64,000 nt of DNA from Rubrivivax sp. (GTDB lineage Bacteria > Pseudomonadota > Gammaproteobacteria > Burkholderiales > Burkholderiaceae_C): contig JAIXSE010000025.1 of NCBI GenBank assembly GCA_027484825.1, forward strand, positions 62,001 to 126,000, written 5' to 3'. The first letter of the stretch is position 1. Every line of letters begins with the position of its first letter. Of the stretch, positions 21,298 through 29,469 are shown one piece after another. The notes below the pieces were generated by a model. It saw only the letters and a program-made list of their open reading frames with translations, was not told the origin of the DNA and did not search any database. Made by a program: the position numbers and the translations under genes.

Positions 21298-22542
21298 ATG
21301 CAGACCCATCTCGCCCCGGAATTCCAGGACACCCCCGAAGGGCAGACCGCCGAGGCCATCCTGCGGCGTTGTGTGCACTGCGGGTTTTGCACCGCCACTT
21401 GCCCCACCTATCAATTGCTGGGCGACGAGCTGGATGGCCCTCGTGGCCGCATCTACCTGATCAAGCAGGTGCTGGAGGGCGCCCAGCCCACCCGCGCCAC
21501 CCAGCAGCATCTGGACCGCTGCCTGACCTGCCGCAATTGCGAGAGCACCTGCCCGTCCGGCGTGCAGTACGGGCAACTGGTCGAGATCGGCCGCCAGGTG
21601 GTGGACGCCAAGGTCGAGCGCCCGCGGCAGGAGCGGCTGCGGCGCTGGCTGCTGAAGGAGGGGCTGACCTCCTCGCTGTTCAAGCCGGCGCTGCGGCTGG
21701 GCCAGGCTTTCCGGCCCTTTGTACCCGCTGCACTGCGGGACAAGGTGCCCGCCCGCCCACCGGCGAGGGCTCACCTGTGGCCGCAGCACAGCCGCCCGCG
21801 CAAGGTGCTGATGCTGCTGGGTTGCGTGCAGCCGGCCATGCATCCCAACATCAATGCGGCGACCGCACGGGTGCTGGACGCTGCCGGCATCCAGACCCTG
21901 GTGGCTGACGAAGCCGGCTGCTGCGGCGCACTGCGAGCCCATCTGGGCGACCACCATGGCGGGCTGGAGGATGCCCGGCGCAACATCGACGCCTGGTGGC
22001 CGATGGTGGACGGTCACAACCAGCCGGTGGAAGCCATCGTCATGAACGCCTCCGGCTGCGGCGTGCAGGTGAAGGACTATGGCCGGCTGCTGGCGCATGA
22101 CCCCGCCTATGCCGAACGGGCGGCCAAGGTGTCGGCCATGACCCGTGACCTGTGCGAGATGCTGCCGTCGCTGGCGCCCGCCCTGGCCCGCCGACTGCGG
22201 CCGGGTGGGAAGCGGCCGCGCCTAGCCTATCACCCGCCCTGCACCTTGCAGCACGGTCAGCAGATCCGGGGTGGGGTGGAAGGCCTGATGCGGGAGCTGG
22301 GGTTCGAGGTGTCGGTCGCGCCCATGGACAGCCATCTGTGCTGCGGCTCGGCCGGCACGTATTCGGTACTGCAACCCATGCTGTCCAAGCAGCTGCGGGA
22401 CCGCAAACTGGAGGCGCTGGCGCCTTTGGCGGCGGATGTGATCGTGTCCAGCAACGTGGGGTGCATCCAGCATCTACAAGCGGGCTGCGAGACGCCGGTT
22501 CGGCATTGGATCGAGGTGCTGGACGACGCGCTGATGCCTTGA
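21298..22542 (+). CDS. glcF: Glycolate oxidase, iron-sulfur subunit GlcF
   Basis: 414 residues. Two 4Fe-4S ferredoxin motifs lie at the N-terminus ('CVHCGFCTATCP' ~24 and 'CLTCRNCESTCPSG' ~74). Two CCG domains follow ('VADEAGCCGALRAH' and 'HLCCGSAGTYSVLQP'), as in heterodisulfide-reductase-like electron carriers. It passes electrons from GlcDE to the quinone pool. The gene begins 76 bp after glcE; the gap is a C-rich run without a gene. The start at ATG 21298 gives the usual N-terminus 'MQTHLAPEFQDTPEGQTAE'. Confidence 0.95.
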   Translation: MQTHLAPEFQDTPEGQTAEAILRRCVHCGFCTATCPTYQLLGDELDGPRGRIYLIKQVLEGAQPTRATQQHLDRCLTCRNCESTCPSGVQYGQLVEIGRQVVDAKVERPRQERLRRWLLKEGLTSSLFKPALRLGQAFRPFVPAALRDKVPARPPARAHLWPQHSRPRKVLMLLGCVQPAMHPNINAATARVLDAAGIQTLVADEAGCCGALRAHLGDHHGGLEDARRNIDAWWPMVDGHNQPVEAIVMNASGCGVQVKDYGRLLAHDPAYAERAAKVSAMTRDLCEMLPSLAPALARRLRPGGKRPRLAYHPPCTLQHGQQIRGGVEGLMRELGFEVSVAPMDSHLCCGSAGTYSVLQPMLSKQLRDRKLEALAPLAADVIVSSNVGCIQHLQAGCETPVRHWIEVLDDALMP

Positions 22543-22878
22543 GAAGGCCAGAAAACGTCGCTTTCCTGCGTCATTGGGTCGCGATTGGCAGCCAAATCGA
22601 GAAAGAAGTCGCGTCTGGAGGCGTCCTACTCGGGCAAACCCCGGCACGAAGCTTGCCGGGCGCCCGCACAATCCCTTCCCAATAACAGGAGGGGAGCGCG
22701 CAAGCGATCCAATCAGAAAACGGAACGGGCCGGTCCCCATGTGGGGACCGGCCCTTTTCCTTTTGTGGCACGCTGTCGCTGAGCGCCCAGTGGACCTGGG
22801 CAGTCCCCCTGTCCGGTACGCCGACGGGGCCCGATCGGGCCATACTTCACCGCTTCGGCTTTCTCACCCTCCCCCGTC
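22543..22878. other. Intergenic region after glcF with a strong terminator
   Basis: 336 bp without a convincing protein gene. The first ~180 bp show no recognisable element; a short unannotated RNA ending at the terminator is possible but unsupported. The terminator at 22727-22764 dominates the region. The remainder should hold the promoter of the phosphatase gene. Confidence 0.4.
22727..22764 (+). terminator. Strong rho-independent terminator
   Basis: A 12-13 bp perfect stem (GGGCCGGTCCCCA 22727-22739 with TGGGGACCGGCCC 22742-22754) and a very short loop is followed by TTTTCCTTTT. It lies 185 bp after the glcF stop, so it either ends a long glcDEF 3' UTR or belongs to an unannotated RNA. 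Confidence 0.85.
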
Positions 22879-24696
22879 ATGACACAGACCCGCCGCTCCT
22901 GGCTGGTGCTGCCCCTGCTCGCGGCCCTGGCCGCCTGTGGCAGCCCGGCACCGTCCAGCTCCGCCCTGTCTTCCGGCTCCGCCGGTGCTTCATCCGGGGG
23001 CGGTTCCACACCGGCCACGTCGGTTACGTCGGCCCAGCCGGGCGGCGCCGCCACAGCGGTGTCCGCGGCCCGTCCGCCCAAGCTGATCGTCTTCATGGCG
23101 GTGGACGGCCTGCCGCTGCGCCAGGTGCTGGGCTATCGGGACCAGCTCCAGCCGGACGGTTTCCGTCGATTCCTGGACCGTGGTACCTGGTTCTCCAATG
23201 CCTATTACGGCCATGGCTACACCGTGACCGCCGCCGGCCACTCCATCATGCTCAGCGGTGCCTACCCGCAGCGCAGCGGCATCATCGGCAATGAGTGGCG
23301 CGACCCGAAGACCGGCGTGCCGGTCTACAACACCGAGGACACGCGCTACCGCTACATCAACCACGAGACCGATCCCCACGCCGGCACCAGCCCCGCCAAC
23401 TTCAAGGCGGAAACGGTGGGCGACGTGCTGCGGACGGTGCGACCGGGTGCCAAGGTCATCGGCATCTCGGGCAAGGACCGCGGCGCCATCCTGCCGGCCG
23501 GCCACAAGGGCACTGCCTACATGTACATGAGCAGTGATGGAGAGTTCGCGTCCACCACCTACTACATGGACCGCCATCCGGCCTGGGTGGACGCCTTCAA
23601 CCAGGCGCGCCCGGCCGACCCCTTCTTCCACAAGTCCTGGACGCTGCTGCTGCCGGAATCGGCCTATGCCCGCAGCGCGCCGGACGGTCAACCCTGGCAA
23701 AGCAACGAGGGCAACGGCAACCGCCTGCCCGCGATGATGGGTGCCGGGCTGGACAAGCCGGGGCCCAAGTTCTATGCCGGGCTGCTGCCCTCGCCTTTCG
23801 GCGACGAGCTGACGCTGGCATTTGCCCGTGCGGCGATTGAAGGCGAGCAACTGGGTGCGGACGACCAGACCGACATCCTGAGCGTGAGCCTGTCCAGCCA
23901 TGACTATGTGAACCATGCGTTCGGACCGGAGTCGCGGCTGTCGCACGACCATCTGCTGCGGCTGGATCAATATCTGCAGGGCTTCTTCCAGTATTTGGAC
24001 GCCCGGGTCGGACGCGACAACTACATGCTGGCGCTGACCGCCGATCACGGCTTCATGGACACGCCGGAATGGGCGCAGCGCCAGGGCCGGGATGCCGGGC
24101 GGGTGAATCCGGCGCAGTTGATTGCCGGCCTGAACAAGGGCCTGTCGGAGCGCTTCGGCGAAGGGCGCTGGATCACCAGTTTCTCGGCGACCGGGCTGCT
24201 GTTTGATGAGAAGCTGATCCAGTCCAAGGGACTGCGCAGCGACGACGTCTATGCGGCAGCGAAAACGCTGGCGGAGCAGGTGCCGGGCGTCCAGGCCGCG
24301 TTCACACGCGCCCAGCTGGCTGGCGACGATACGACCACGCCCTACCTGGCGCAGATGCGCCGCTCCTGGCATCCGGACGTGGCGGCGCCGCTGCAGCTGG
24401 TGCCGCGGCAGGGCTACATGTTCTCGAGCCGGCCGACCGGCACGACCCATGGTTCACCCTACGAGTACGACAACCATGTGCCGCTGCTGACCTGGGGGCC
24501 GGCCTGGGTGGGGCAGGGAGAGGTGAAGGCGCGGGTGGAGATCGTGGATCTGGCGCCGACGCTGTCGCGCATCCTGGGGATTGCGACACCGGCGCAGTCG
24601 CAGGGGCAGGTGCTGCCCTTGCCGCGTCCGCTGCCGGTGACGATGACGCCCCCCTCGTCCACTCCTGCTGCTGCGTCCGGGACGGGCACGCGCTGA
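22879..24696 (+). CDS. Alkaline phosphatase family lipoprotein (nucleotide pyrophosphatase/PafA-like)
   Basis: 605 residues. Type II signal peptide with lipobox 'LAALAAC' at ~20, then a Ser/Gly-rich linker, so it is membrane-anchored in the periplasm. The alkaline-phosphatase-superfamily core includes 'KLIVFMAVDGLPLRQVLGY' (first metal Asp), 'GYTVTAAGHSIMLSGAYPQR' with the likely nucleophile Thr, 'SVSLSSHDYVNHAFGPES' and 'MLALTADHGFMDTPE' (metal-binding Asp/His), and a late 'THGSPYEYDNHVPLLTWGP'. The pattern resembles calcium-activated, PafA-type phosphate monoesterases. It probably releases phosphate from organic esters, fitting the phytase locus elsewhere in the window. Confidence 0.85.
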   Translation: MTQTRRSWLVLPLLAALAACGSPAPSSSALSSGSAGASSGGGSTPATSVTSAQPGGAATAVSAARPPKLIVFMAVDGLPLRQVLGYRDQLQPDGFRRFLDRGTWFSNAYYGHGYTVTAAGHSIMLSGAYPQRSGIIGNEWRDPKTGVPVYNTEDTRYRYINHETDPHAGTSPANFKAETVGDVLRTVRPGAKVIGISGKDRGAILPAGHKGTAYMYMSSDGEFASTTYYMDRHPAWVDAFNQARPADPFFHKSWTLLLPESAYARSAPDGQPWQSNEGNGNRLPAMMGAGLDKPGPKFYAGLLPSPFGDELTLAFARAAIEGEQLGADDQTDILSVSLSSHDYVNHAFGPESRLSHDHLLRLDQYLQGFFQYLDARVGRDNYMLALTADHGFMDTPEWAQRQGRDAGRVNPAQLIAGLNKGLSERFGEGRWITSFSATGLLFDEKLIQSKGLRSDDVYAAAKTLAEQVPGVQAAFTRAQLAGDDTTTPYLAQMRRSWHPDVAAPLQLVPRQGYMFSSRPTGTTHGSPYEYDNHVPLLTWGPAWVGQGEVKARVEIVDLAPTLSRILGIATPAQSQGQVLPLPRPLPVTMTPPSSTPAAASGTGTR

Positions 24697-24704
24697 AGAT
24701 CGGC

Positions 24705-24752
24705 CAGAAGCGCTGTCAGAAGGGCTGTCGGAAGGGCTGTCTGAAGGGCGGC
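24705..24752. repeat. 12-bp tandem repeat, four copies
   Basis: Four adjacent units of CNGAAGSGCTGT (24705-24716, 24717-24728, 24729-24740; last unit 24741-24752 degenerate at its end). The array starts eight bases after the phosphatase stop and is non-coding. It could be a slipped-strand expansion or a 3'-UTR element. Confidence 0.75.
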
Positions 24753-24887
24753 GTGAGGGACGCTTGCGGCGCCGGTTTCAAGCAGGCGTCGAGACTGTTT
24801 CCCGGCGTGTCGGCTTCATTGAAGGACCGGCACCGGGAATGATCGCCAGACACACCGTGATGTGCACGGTGACTGGAGAGATCTGCA

Positions 24888-25787
24888 ATGACTGGCAACC
24901 AACGCCGCGCCGTCCTTCTCAGCGCCGCTTCCGCCCTTCTGAGCGGCAGCGCCACAGGCGCCGCCGCCGCCGAACGCACGCCCATCCGACTGGGCGTGAT
25001 TGACCTGAGTTTTCATCGCGCCACCGCCGCCGTGGTCACGGCGCTGCTGGAGCGGTTGGGCCACCGCGTGGAGCGCCAGTTCGCCTTGCATGAAGCCTGC
25101 TTCGATCTGCTGCGTGCGGGGGCGGTCGATATGGTGGCGTCGGCCTGGCTGAATGCCAGCCATGGCGTCTATCGGGCGCGTGTGGAAGAGGTGGTGCCCA
25201 CCCGGGCGCTGGGCCTGCACTACCAGCCTTATGCGTTCTGGGGCGTCCCTGACTATGTGCCGCCGTCGGTGGTGGGGAGTATTCAGGACCTGACGCTGCC
25301 GGACGTCCGAGCGCGCATGCATCCGGTCATTCAGGGCATTGGGCCGGGCGCGGGCATCACGCGGTTTTCGATGAAAGCCATGGAGGATTACGGGCTGAGC
25401 AAGGCCGGTTATCGCTTCCAGACGGGGTCCGAGGAAGACTGCTTCACGGCCTTTGAGCGGGCGGTGGCCGAGCAGCAATGGCGGGTGGTGCCGTTGTGGC
25501 ATCCGCAGTTCCTGCATGCCCGGCATCAGATCCGCGAATTGAAGGACCCGCGACAGCTGTTCGGCGGGGTGGACCAGGCGGTGCTACTGGCGCGGGAAGA
25601 CCGGTTGCAGGACCTGCCCGATGAAACGGTGCAAGCGCTGGAGCGGATGCGTTTGTCCAATGGCATTGTCTCGGCGCTGGACCATGCGATCAGCCGTGGC
25701 GGGCAGACACCGGATGAGGCGGCTGCGGGGTGGATGACGGAGCATCCGGATCGGTGGCGGCAGTGGGTGGGGCGGGACAGGGTTTGA
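24888..25787 (+). CDS. Glycine betaine/proline-type ABC transporter substrate-binding protein (OpuAC family), orphan
   Basis: 299 residues. The N-terminus 'NQRRAVLLSAASALLSGSAT' is a signal peptide with a twin-arginine look, so the protein is periplasmic. The body matches the OpuAC/ProX fold: 'IRLGVIDLSFHRATAAVVTA', 'DMVASAWLNASHGVY', 'HYQPYAFWGVPDYVP', 'VVPLWHPQFLHARHQIRELK'. Quaternary-ammonium binding is inferred from family; the ligand box aromatic residues (W, Y, W) are partly visible. No permease or ATPase gene is adjacent, so it must work with components encoded elsewhere or serve as a sensor. Confidence 0.8.
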   Translation: MTGNQRRAVLLSAASALLSGSATGAAAAERTPIRLGVIDLSFHRATAAVVTALLERLGHRVERQFALHEACFDLLRAGAVDMVASAWLNASHGVYRARVEEVVPTRALGLHYQPYAFWGVPDYVPPSVVGSIQDLTLPDVRARMHPVIQGIGPGAGITRFSMKAMEDYGLSKAGYRFQTGSEEDCFTAFERAVAEQQWRVVPLWHPQFLHARHQIRELKDPRQLFGGVDQAVLLAREDRLQDLPDETVQALERMRLSNGIVSALDHAISRGGQTPDEAAAGWMTEHPDRWRQWVGRDRV

Positions 25788-25829
25788 GGCCGATGCGGTA
25801 AGCACTGGCGAGCGGTCACCCGAGTTCCG

Positions 25830-26204
25830 TCAGGACGTCTGCTCCTCGTCGAGGAACTTCCATGTATCCGCCCCGTCGAATCGCCGCACCGGCACGGACG
25901 CGATCAGCGCAGGATCAAAATTGCCGAGGTGCACGCCGTGCCGCATGCCAGGTGTAGGAGGCAGCGGCTCCCAGTGCGTCACGCAGCCGCAGGTGCGGCA
26001 ATGGATGGTGCTCATCGTGCGGTCGCCCTGCACGTAGGCGACGGTGTGCTCGGGATGACCTTCGATCTGGACGGTGCCGAACTCGAAATACACCCACGGA
26101 CCGCCGATGCGGCGACACAGAGAGCAGTTGCACAGCGTCGCAGTGGTGGGCGTCGACGGGAGTCGAAGGCGGACGGCGCCGCAGTGGCAGGAGCCTTGGT
26201 GCAT
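25830..26204 (-). CDS. GFA/CENP-V family zinc-binding protein
   Basis: 124 residues. The pattern 'GSCHCGAVRLRLP', 'CNCSLCRRIGG' and 'IHCRTCGCVTHW' provides the conserved cysteine clusters that bind two zinc ions in the Gfa (glutathione-dependent formaldehyde-activating enzyme)-like family. Many members do not act on formaldehyde, so the substrate is open. It stands alone on the minus strand at the start of a run of small accessory genes. Confidence 0.85.
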   Translation of the reverse strand: MHQGSCHCGAVRLRLPSTPTTATLCNCSLCRRIGGPWVYFEFGTVQIEGHPEHTVAYVQGDRTMSTIHCRTCGCVTHWEPLPPTPGMRHGVHLGNFDPALIASVPVRRFDGADTWKFLDEEQTS

Positions 26205-26338
26205 GGCGACTGGGAGTGGGGTGGGGGACGTCCCATCATGAGTTGCAAGGACGGTGCAGGCAAGTCCCGCCGTTTTGCGACGGGCCCGGATCGACTCAAT
26301 CGCTCGGCACCGCTCGTGTCCTGATTCAGCGCAGCGCG

Positions 26339-26722
26339 CTACGGCGACACCCAGTGCGCGGTGTGGGTGACTGTGCCTTGCGCGTTGAACTCAACGGACC
26401 ACGCTTCCATGCCTCTCAGAACCGGGTGCTCCCACCAGAGGCGTTCAGCACATTCAGCTTCGCAAGGCCGTACCGCGTATCGAGTGAATGGCGCGTCCTG
26501 GGTCTCGCGGACGCCAGGTGCGCCGAAGCGGTCGAGGACTTGATCCTTGTTTTGACCAAGGGATGTGGCTTCGAATGCTCGCTCGTATTTCGACACTGTG
26601 TAGGCCGACGCTGCAACGGCGATGACCGCAGTGACCCCTACGAGAATGGATGCAATTCGAAGCACTGCGCGGCGTTGTCCGCGCCGATGACGTACTGCGG
26701 GCGGATGTGAGTGTTGTGCCAT
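26339..26722 (-). CDS. Membrane-anchored hypothetical protein with SmpA/BamE-like segment
   Basis: 127 residues. A basic N-terminus (His/Arg-rich) is followed by one transmembrane helix (~22-42, 'LRIASILVGVTAVIAVAASA') and a periplasmic domain. The segment 'SLGQNKDQVLDRFGAPG' resembles the helical motif of SmpA/OmlA/BamE-like domains. Two cysteines ('VRPCEAECAERLW') could form a disulfide. I do not recognise a named family. It follows (on the minus strand) the cysteine-rich gene at 26797 and may be cotranscribed with it. Confidence 0.55.
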   Translation of the reverse strand: MAQHSHPPAVRHRRGQRRAVLRIASILVGVTAVIAVAASAYTVSKYERAFEATSLGQNKDQVLDRFGAPGVRETQDAPFTRYAVRPCEAECAERLWWEHPVLRGMEAWSVEFNAQGTVTHTAHWVSP

Positions 26723-26796
26723 TGATTGGGTGACTCCTGCCGGCGGTCGAGCTTGATCGCTCTCGAGCTCTGTCGGGCTCTGTCGGACTCTTTAGC

Positions 26797-27237
26797 TCAG
26801 ACCTTGGCGAGGAAGGCGGCGGCATCACCGGCTTCACACTTCCAGTCGGCGAAAACGCCCACCAGATTGCATTCCACGCAGTGGCAGGCGATGTAGTACC
26901 AGCGCACGTCATGGGTCCCCTCGTACACGGAGACGCCGGACATCAGCTCGAACACCTCGTTCTCGCACACGCACTCGTGTGTCTCTGGCGCGGCTTCGTC
27001 CATGTAGTCCGCGCTGTCGCCCATCAGGTGTTCCTGGCCACAGTCGGTGCAGGTGCGGATGGCGACGCCGGCTTCTTCATCACTCTGCAGCGCGAAGGTC
27101 CGGCACCCACAATCGCATTTGGACGCTGCAAACCGGACAGCCTCGTAGCCGTTCGCAATGCTGTAGCTGCGCAGCTCGGCTTGGGTGTCGCCTGACGTGG
27201 TCCCGTACCAGAACTCGCCCTTCTTCGTCAGTGCCAT
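26797..27237 (-). CDS. Hypothetical protein with several CxxC zinc-binding motifs
   Basis: 146 residues, acidic, no signal peptide. Cysteine pairs occur as 'KCDCGCRTFAL', 'TCTDCGQEHLMGDS', 'HECVCENEVFELMSG' and 'ACHCVECNLVGVFADWKCEA', consistent with two zinc ribbons. The first pair of clusters resembles a rubredoxin-like knuckle. No catalytic motif is recognised; nucleic-acid or protein binding is possible. Genes around it are small and unrelated, as in an accessory region. Confidence 0.6.
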   Translation of the reverse strand: MALTKKGEFWYGTTSGDTQAELRSYSIANGYEAVRFAASKCDCGCRTFALQSDEEAGVAIRTCTDCGQEHLMGDSADYMDEAAPETHECVCENEVFELMSGVSVYEGTHDVRWYYIACHCVECNLVGVFADWKCEAGDAAAFLAKV

Positions 27238-27404
27238 TGATGCTGTTCCATTTTCAAGGGGTGCTTCGCTGCTGGCCTGACGCCAGGCTCACCCCGATGC
27301 TATGGATTTTGCCTGAAGGCCCGGTGGATCGACGTCAAGAGTCCGGATCGGAAGTGGGTCGCAGACAAGCGCTGCGTTCCGCGCAGGGCGGGGCGCCATT
27401 CACT

Positions 27405-27935
27405 TCAGGTCAGCGCTTCGACCAATCGATAACACTCGCCAACGCCACGGACGGAAACGACTTTGAAGCCCCGGCGTTCGAGCACCCGACGCAGCTTGAG
27501 GTTTGGTTTTGCACAGTGCACCGCGTGAACGCGCCAGTCGATGCAAGCAAGCTGTTCGCGAGCGGCGTATCTGCGTGCCAGCGAAGCCAATGCAGGCAGA
27601 GCACCTTCACCTCCTCCGTCGATATGCGCCAGCTCTATGACAAGCGCACCCCGTTCAACCCTGAACCGCCCAAGCAAATTGGCAGAGCCCGCCCTGAAGA
27701 CGAGTGGCTCGTCGCTCAGGACGATCGCTCGGAGTTCCTCGTTCGGCATTGCGAGGATTTCGTCTGGCGCATAGCCTTCAATGAGGAGCACTGGAATGGT
27801 CACGTGTTGCGGTTGGTTCTGCCACCAGCGCCGTCGTGCGCCGCGGTCTTCAGATGGGGGGCAGTCGTCGCCAGCATACGGCCCGAGCTCGAGTTGACAT
27901 TGGTTGCACTTTGGACCGGTGACGCAACTGGCCAC
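27405..27935 (-). CDS. Hypothetical protein, possibly GNAT-like
   Basis: 176 residues from the ATG at 27935; a GTG at 27803 would remove 44 residues, including the 'GPKCNQCQLELGP' cysteine pair. The C-terminal part has the order seen in small GNAT acetyltransferases: a strand ('ALVIELAHIDGGGEGALPAL'), a helix with many arginines ('LASLARRYAAREQLACIDW') and a terminal strand ('LERRGFKVVSVRGVGECYRL'). The expected acetyl-CoA pyrophosphate loop is only loosely present, so the assignment is tentative. Confidence 0.45.
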   Translation of the reverse strand: MASCVTGPKCNQCQLELGPYAGDDCPPSEDRGARRRWWQNQPQHVTIPVLLIEGYAPDEILAMPNEELRAIVLSDEPLVFRAGSANLLGRFRVERGALVIELAHIDGGGEGALPALASLARRYAAREQLACIDWRVHAVHCAKPNLKLRRVLERRGFKVVSVRGVGECYRLVEALT

Positions 27936-28069
27936 GGTGAAACTTCAGGCTCTGCTGTAGCGCATGATGTCCTATCCGTCGACTGACGAACTGCCCGACA
28001 GGAAGGCCGATAGCAGTGGGCAAAGACGTGACGCGCTTCGATAGCGACTGCGTTTACGCTTCGCCAGCC

Positions 28070-28098
28070 TTGTGATGTGGCAATCTGCCACATAGAAT
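28070..28098 (+). promoter_or_regulatory. Promoter with embedded 19-bp palindrome upstream of the ribbon-helix-helix gene
   Basis: -35 TTGTGA (28070-28075), 17-bp spacer, -10 TAGAAT (28093-28098). The spacer is almost entirely a perfect inverted repeat, ATGTGGCA-ATC-TGCCACAT (28075-28093). A dimeric repressor bound there would block RNA polymerase. The start codon of the next gene is at 28105, about where transcription should begin, so the mRNA is probably leaderless. Confidence 0.75.
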
Positions 28099-28104
28099 TT
28101 ACCC

Positions 28105-28497
28105 ATGGCGCAGTCAATTCGCATCTCAGACGATCTGTACTCCCTGGCTCAGCAGGCCAGCCAAGCACTTGGACGCCCACTCTCGCAGCAAATGGAGTAT
28201 TGGGCCAGGCTTGGCGCTGCCCTGGATGCTGCGGGCATTTCAGCCGCCTCGGCCATGGAGCTCCTCGGCAACGGTGCCCCTGCGAATGCTTTCGTGGCCG
28301 CAGCACTCGGCCGAGGACATGCAGATGACCTCGGGCTGCCCTTGCTGAAAGAGCGTCAGCTCAAGGACGCAGAGGAGGTCTCAGCCGGCCTGCGATCCGC
28401 GCGCAGCCTATGGGCTGTTCAGGAAGGTGATCTGGAGGGGTACAGCTTCACCGCCAGTGAAACGTCTGAGTTCGGACAGGTCGGGAACGGCTGGTGA
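28105..28497 (+). CDS. ParD-like ribbon-helix-helix protein, probable antitoxin
   Basis: 130 residues. The N-terminus 'AQSIRISDDLYSLAQQASQA' followed by 'LGRPLSQQMEYWARLGAALD' is a MetJ/Arc-type ribbon-helix-helix of the ParD-like antitoxin family. The remaining ~80 residues are acidic and probably bind the partner. The gene end overlaps the next gene by 4 bp (GTGA), and a palindrome lies inside its promoter, both usual for autoregulated type II toxin-antitoxin operons. There is no Shine-Dalgarno, consistent with a leaderless message. Antitoxin role is inferred from architecture. Confidence 0.7.
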   Translation: MAQSIRISDDLYSLAQQASQALGRPLSQQMEYWARLGAALDAAGISAASAMELLGNGAPANAFVAAALGRGHADDLGLPLLKERQLKDAEEVSAGLRSARSLWAVQEGDLEGYSFTASETSEFGQVGNGW

Positions 28498-29309
28498 AGC
28501 CTCCCGCCAAAGAAGCGGTCACTCCGCGCGACGTTTTCGAGCGACTTGTCAGTGTCGCTGGCGACGATGTTCTCATCGGCGGGCAGGCTCTGGCAGTTTG
28601 GGTCGAGCGCTACGGACTGGACGTACCCGACGACGTGGCGGCTATTTCGCGTGACGTTGATTTTCTGACCGTTTCCCCCACGGAAGTCGCAAGCTTGCAA
28701 CGTTACGCGAGGGTGCTGGGTGGGGCGATCCATGTACAGGCAAAGGAACGAATTACAGCGTTGGTCGGACAGGCTTACAGAGAAGTCACGCCCGGCGAAA
28801 TCCTGAATGTTGACGTGCTTTGGGCCGTTGTGGGCCTCAACCCCGCGACGGTCCGCTCCAACGCTATCCGGGCAACACGAGGCGAGGTGTCTTTCCTTGT
28901 CATGCATCCGCTGGATGTCCTTCGCAGTCGTCTTGCCAACCTCCACACACTGCCCGACAAAGGCAACAACCAAGGCGTGATGCAGCTCCGGCTCGCAATC
29001 AGCGTGGTACGTGCGTATCTGCGAGAGCTGTCTGCGCAGTCTGCCGCAGCCGACATCGGTTCGGGACGGAGTCCGTTGCAGCCGATCGTCTCCCTGATCG
29101 AACGACTGGCGATCGAAGATGCCGGACGCAAAGTCGCGAAGCGCTATGGGGTGCACGTGGCCGATGCCATCGATCCGACTCTGATTCCCCCCGGGCCGTT
29201 CTGGGAGAAGAAATGGCCGACCCTCAAAGAGCTGATGTCGCCAGCCTTCGCTGCATCTGTCACTGCAGCGGTGACATCGCCGACCCGGGACGATCAAAAC
29301 CCGCCGTGA
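28494..29309 (+). CDS. Nucleotidyltransferase-fold protein, probable toxin partner
   Basis: 271 residues. 'DVLIGGQALAVWVERYG' and, 25 residues later, 'AAISRDVDFL' give the GG...hxDxD signature of the MNT/AbiEii-like nucleotidyltransferase superfamily; a third acidic residue may be in 'LNVDVLWAVVG'. The C-terminal half is helical ('MHPLDVLRSRLANLHTL', similar to AbiEii-type proteins). Such enzymes add nucleotides to tRNA or proteins and act as toxins or antitoxins. The start is a GTG overlapping the upstream stop. Together with the ribbon-helix-helix gene it forms a candidate toxin-antitoxin or phage-defence pair; which partner is toxic is an inference. Confidence 0.65.
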   Translation: MKPPAKEAVTPRDVFERLVSVAGDDVLIGGQALAVWVERYGLDVPDDVAAISRDVDFLTVSPTEVASLQRYARVLGGAIHVQAKERITALVGQAYREVTPGEILNVDVLWAVVGLNPATVRSNAIRATRGEVSFLVMHPLDVLRSRLANLHTLPDKGNNQGVMQLRLAISVVRAYLRELSAQSAAADIGSGRSPLQPIVSLIERLAIEDAGRKVAKRYGVHVADAIDPTLIPPGPFWEKKWPTLKELMSPAFAASVTAAVTSPTRDDQNPP

Positions 29310-29469
29310 CGGAGCTTTCCCCGTCCATTCGCCCCCTCCACCCGCCATTCATCCCACGCACTAGCCACCCGTCACCCCACTCCTGTAGGCTTGCCGGTTT
29401 TCGCCCACAGTCGGCCCCAGGCCGCACCCGTGGGCCACGCATCGGTGACCATCGCTTCGGGAGACAGCC

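Noticed and set aside
22585-22782. Small basic ORF in the gap after glcF
   Set aside because: It runs through the strong terminator and resembles no family; no ribosome-binding site.
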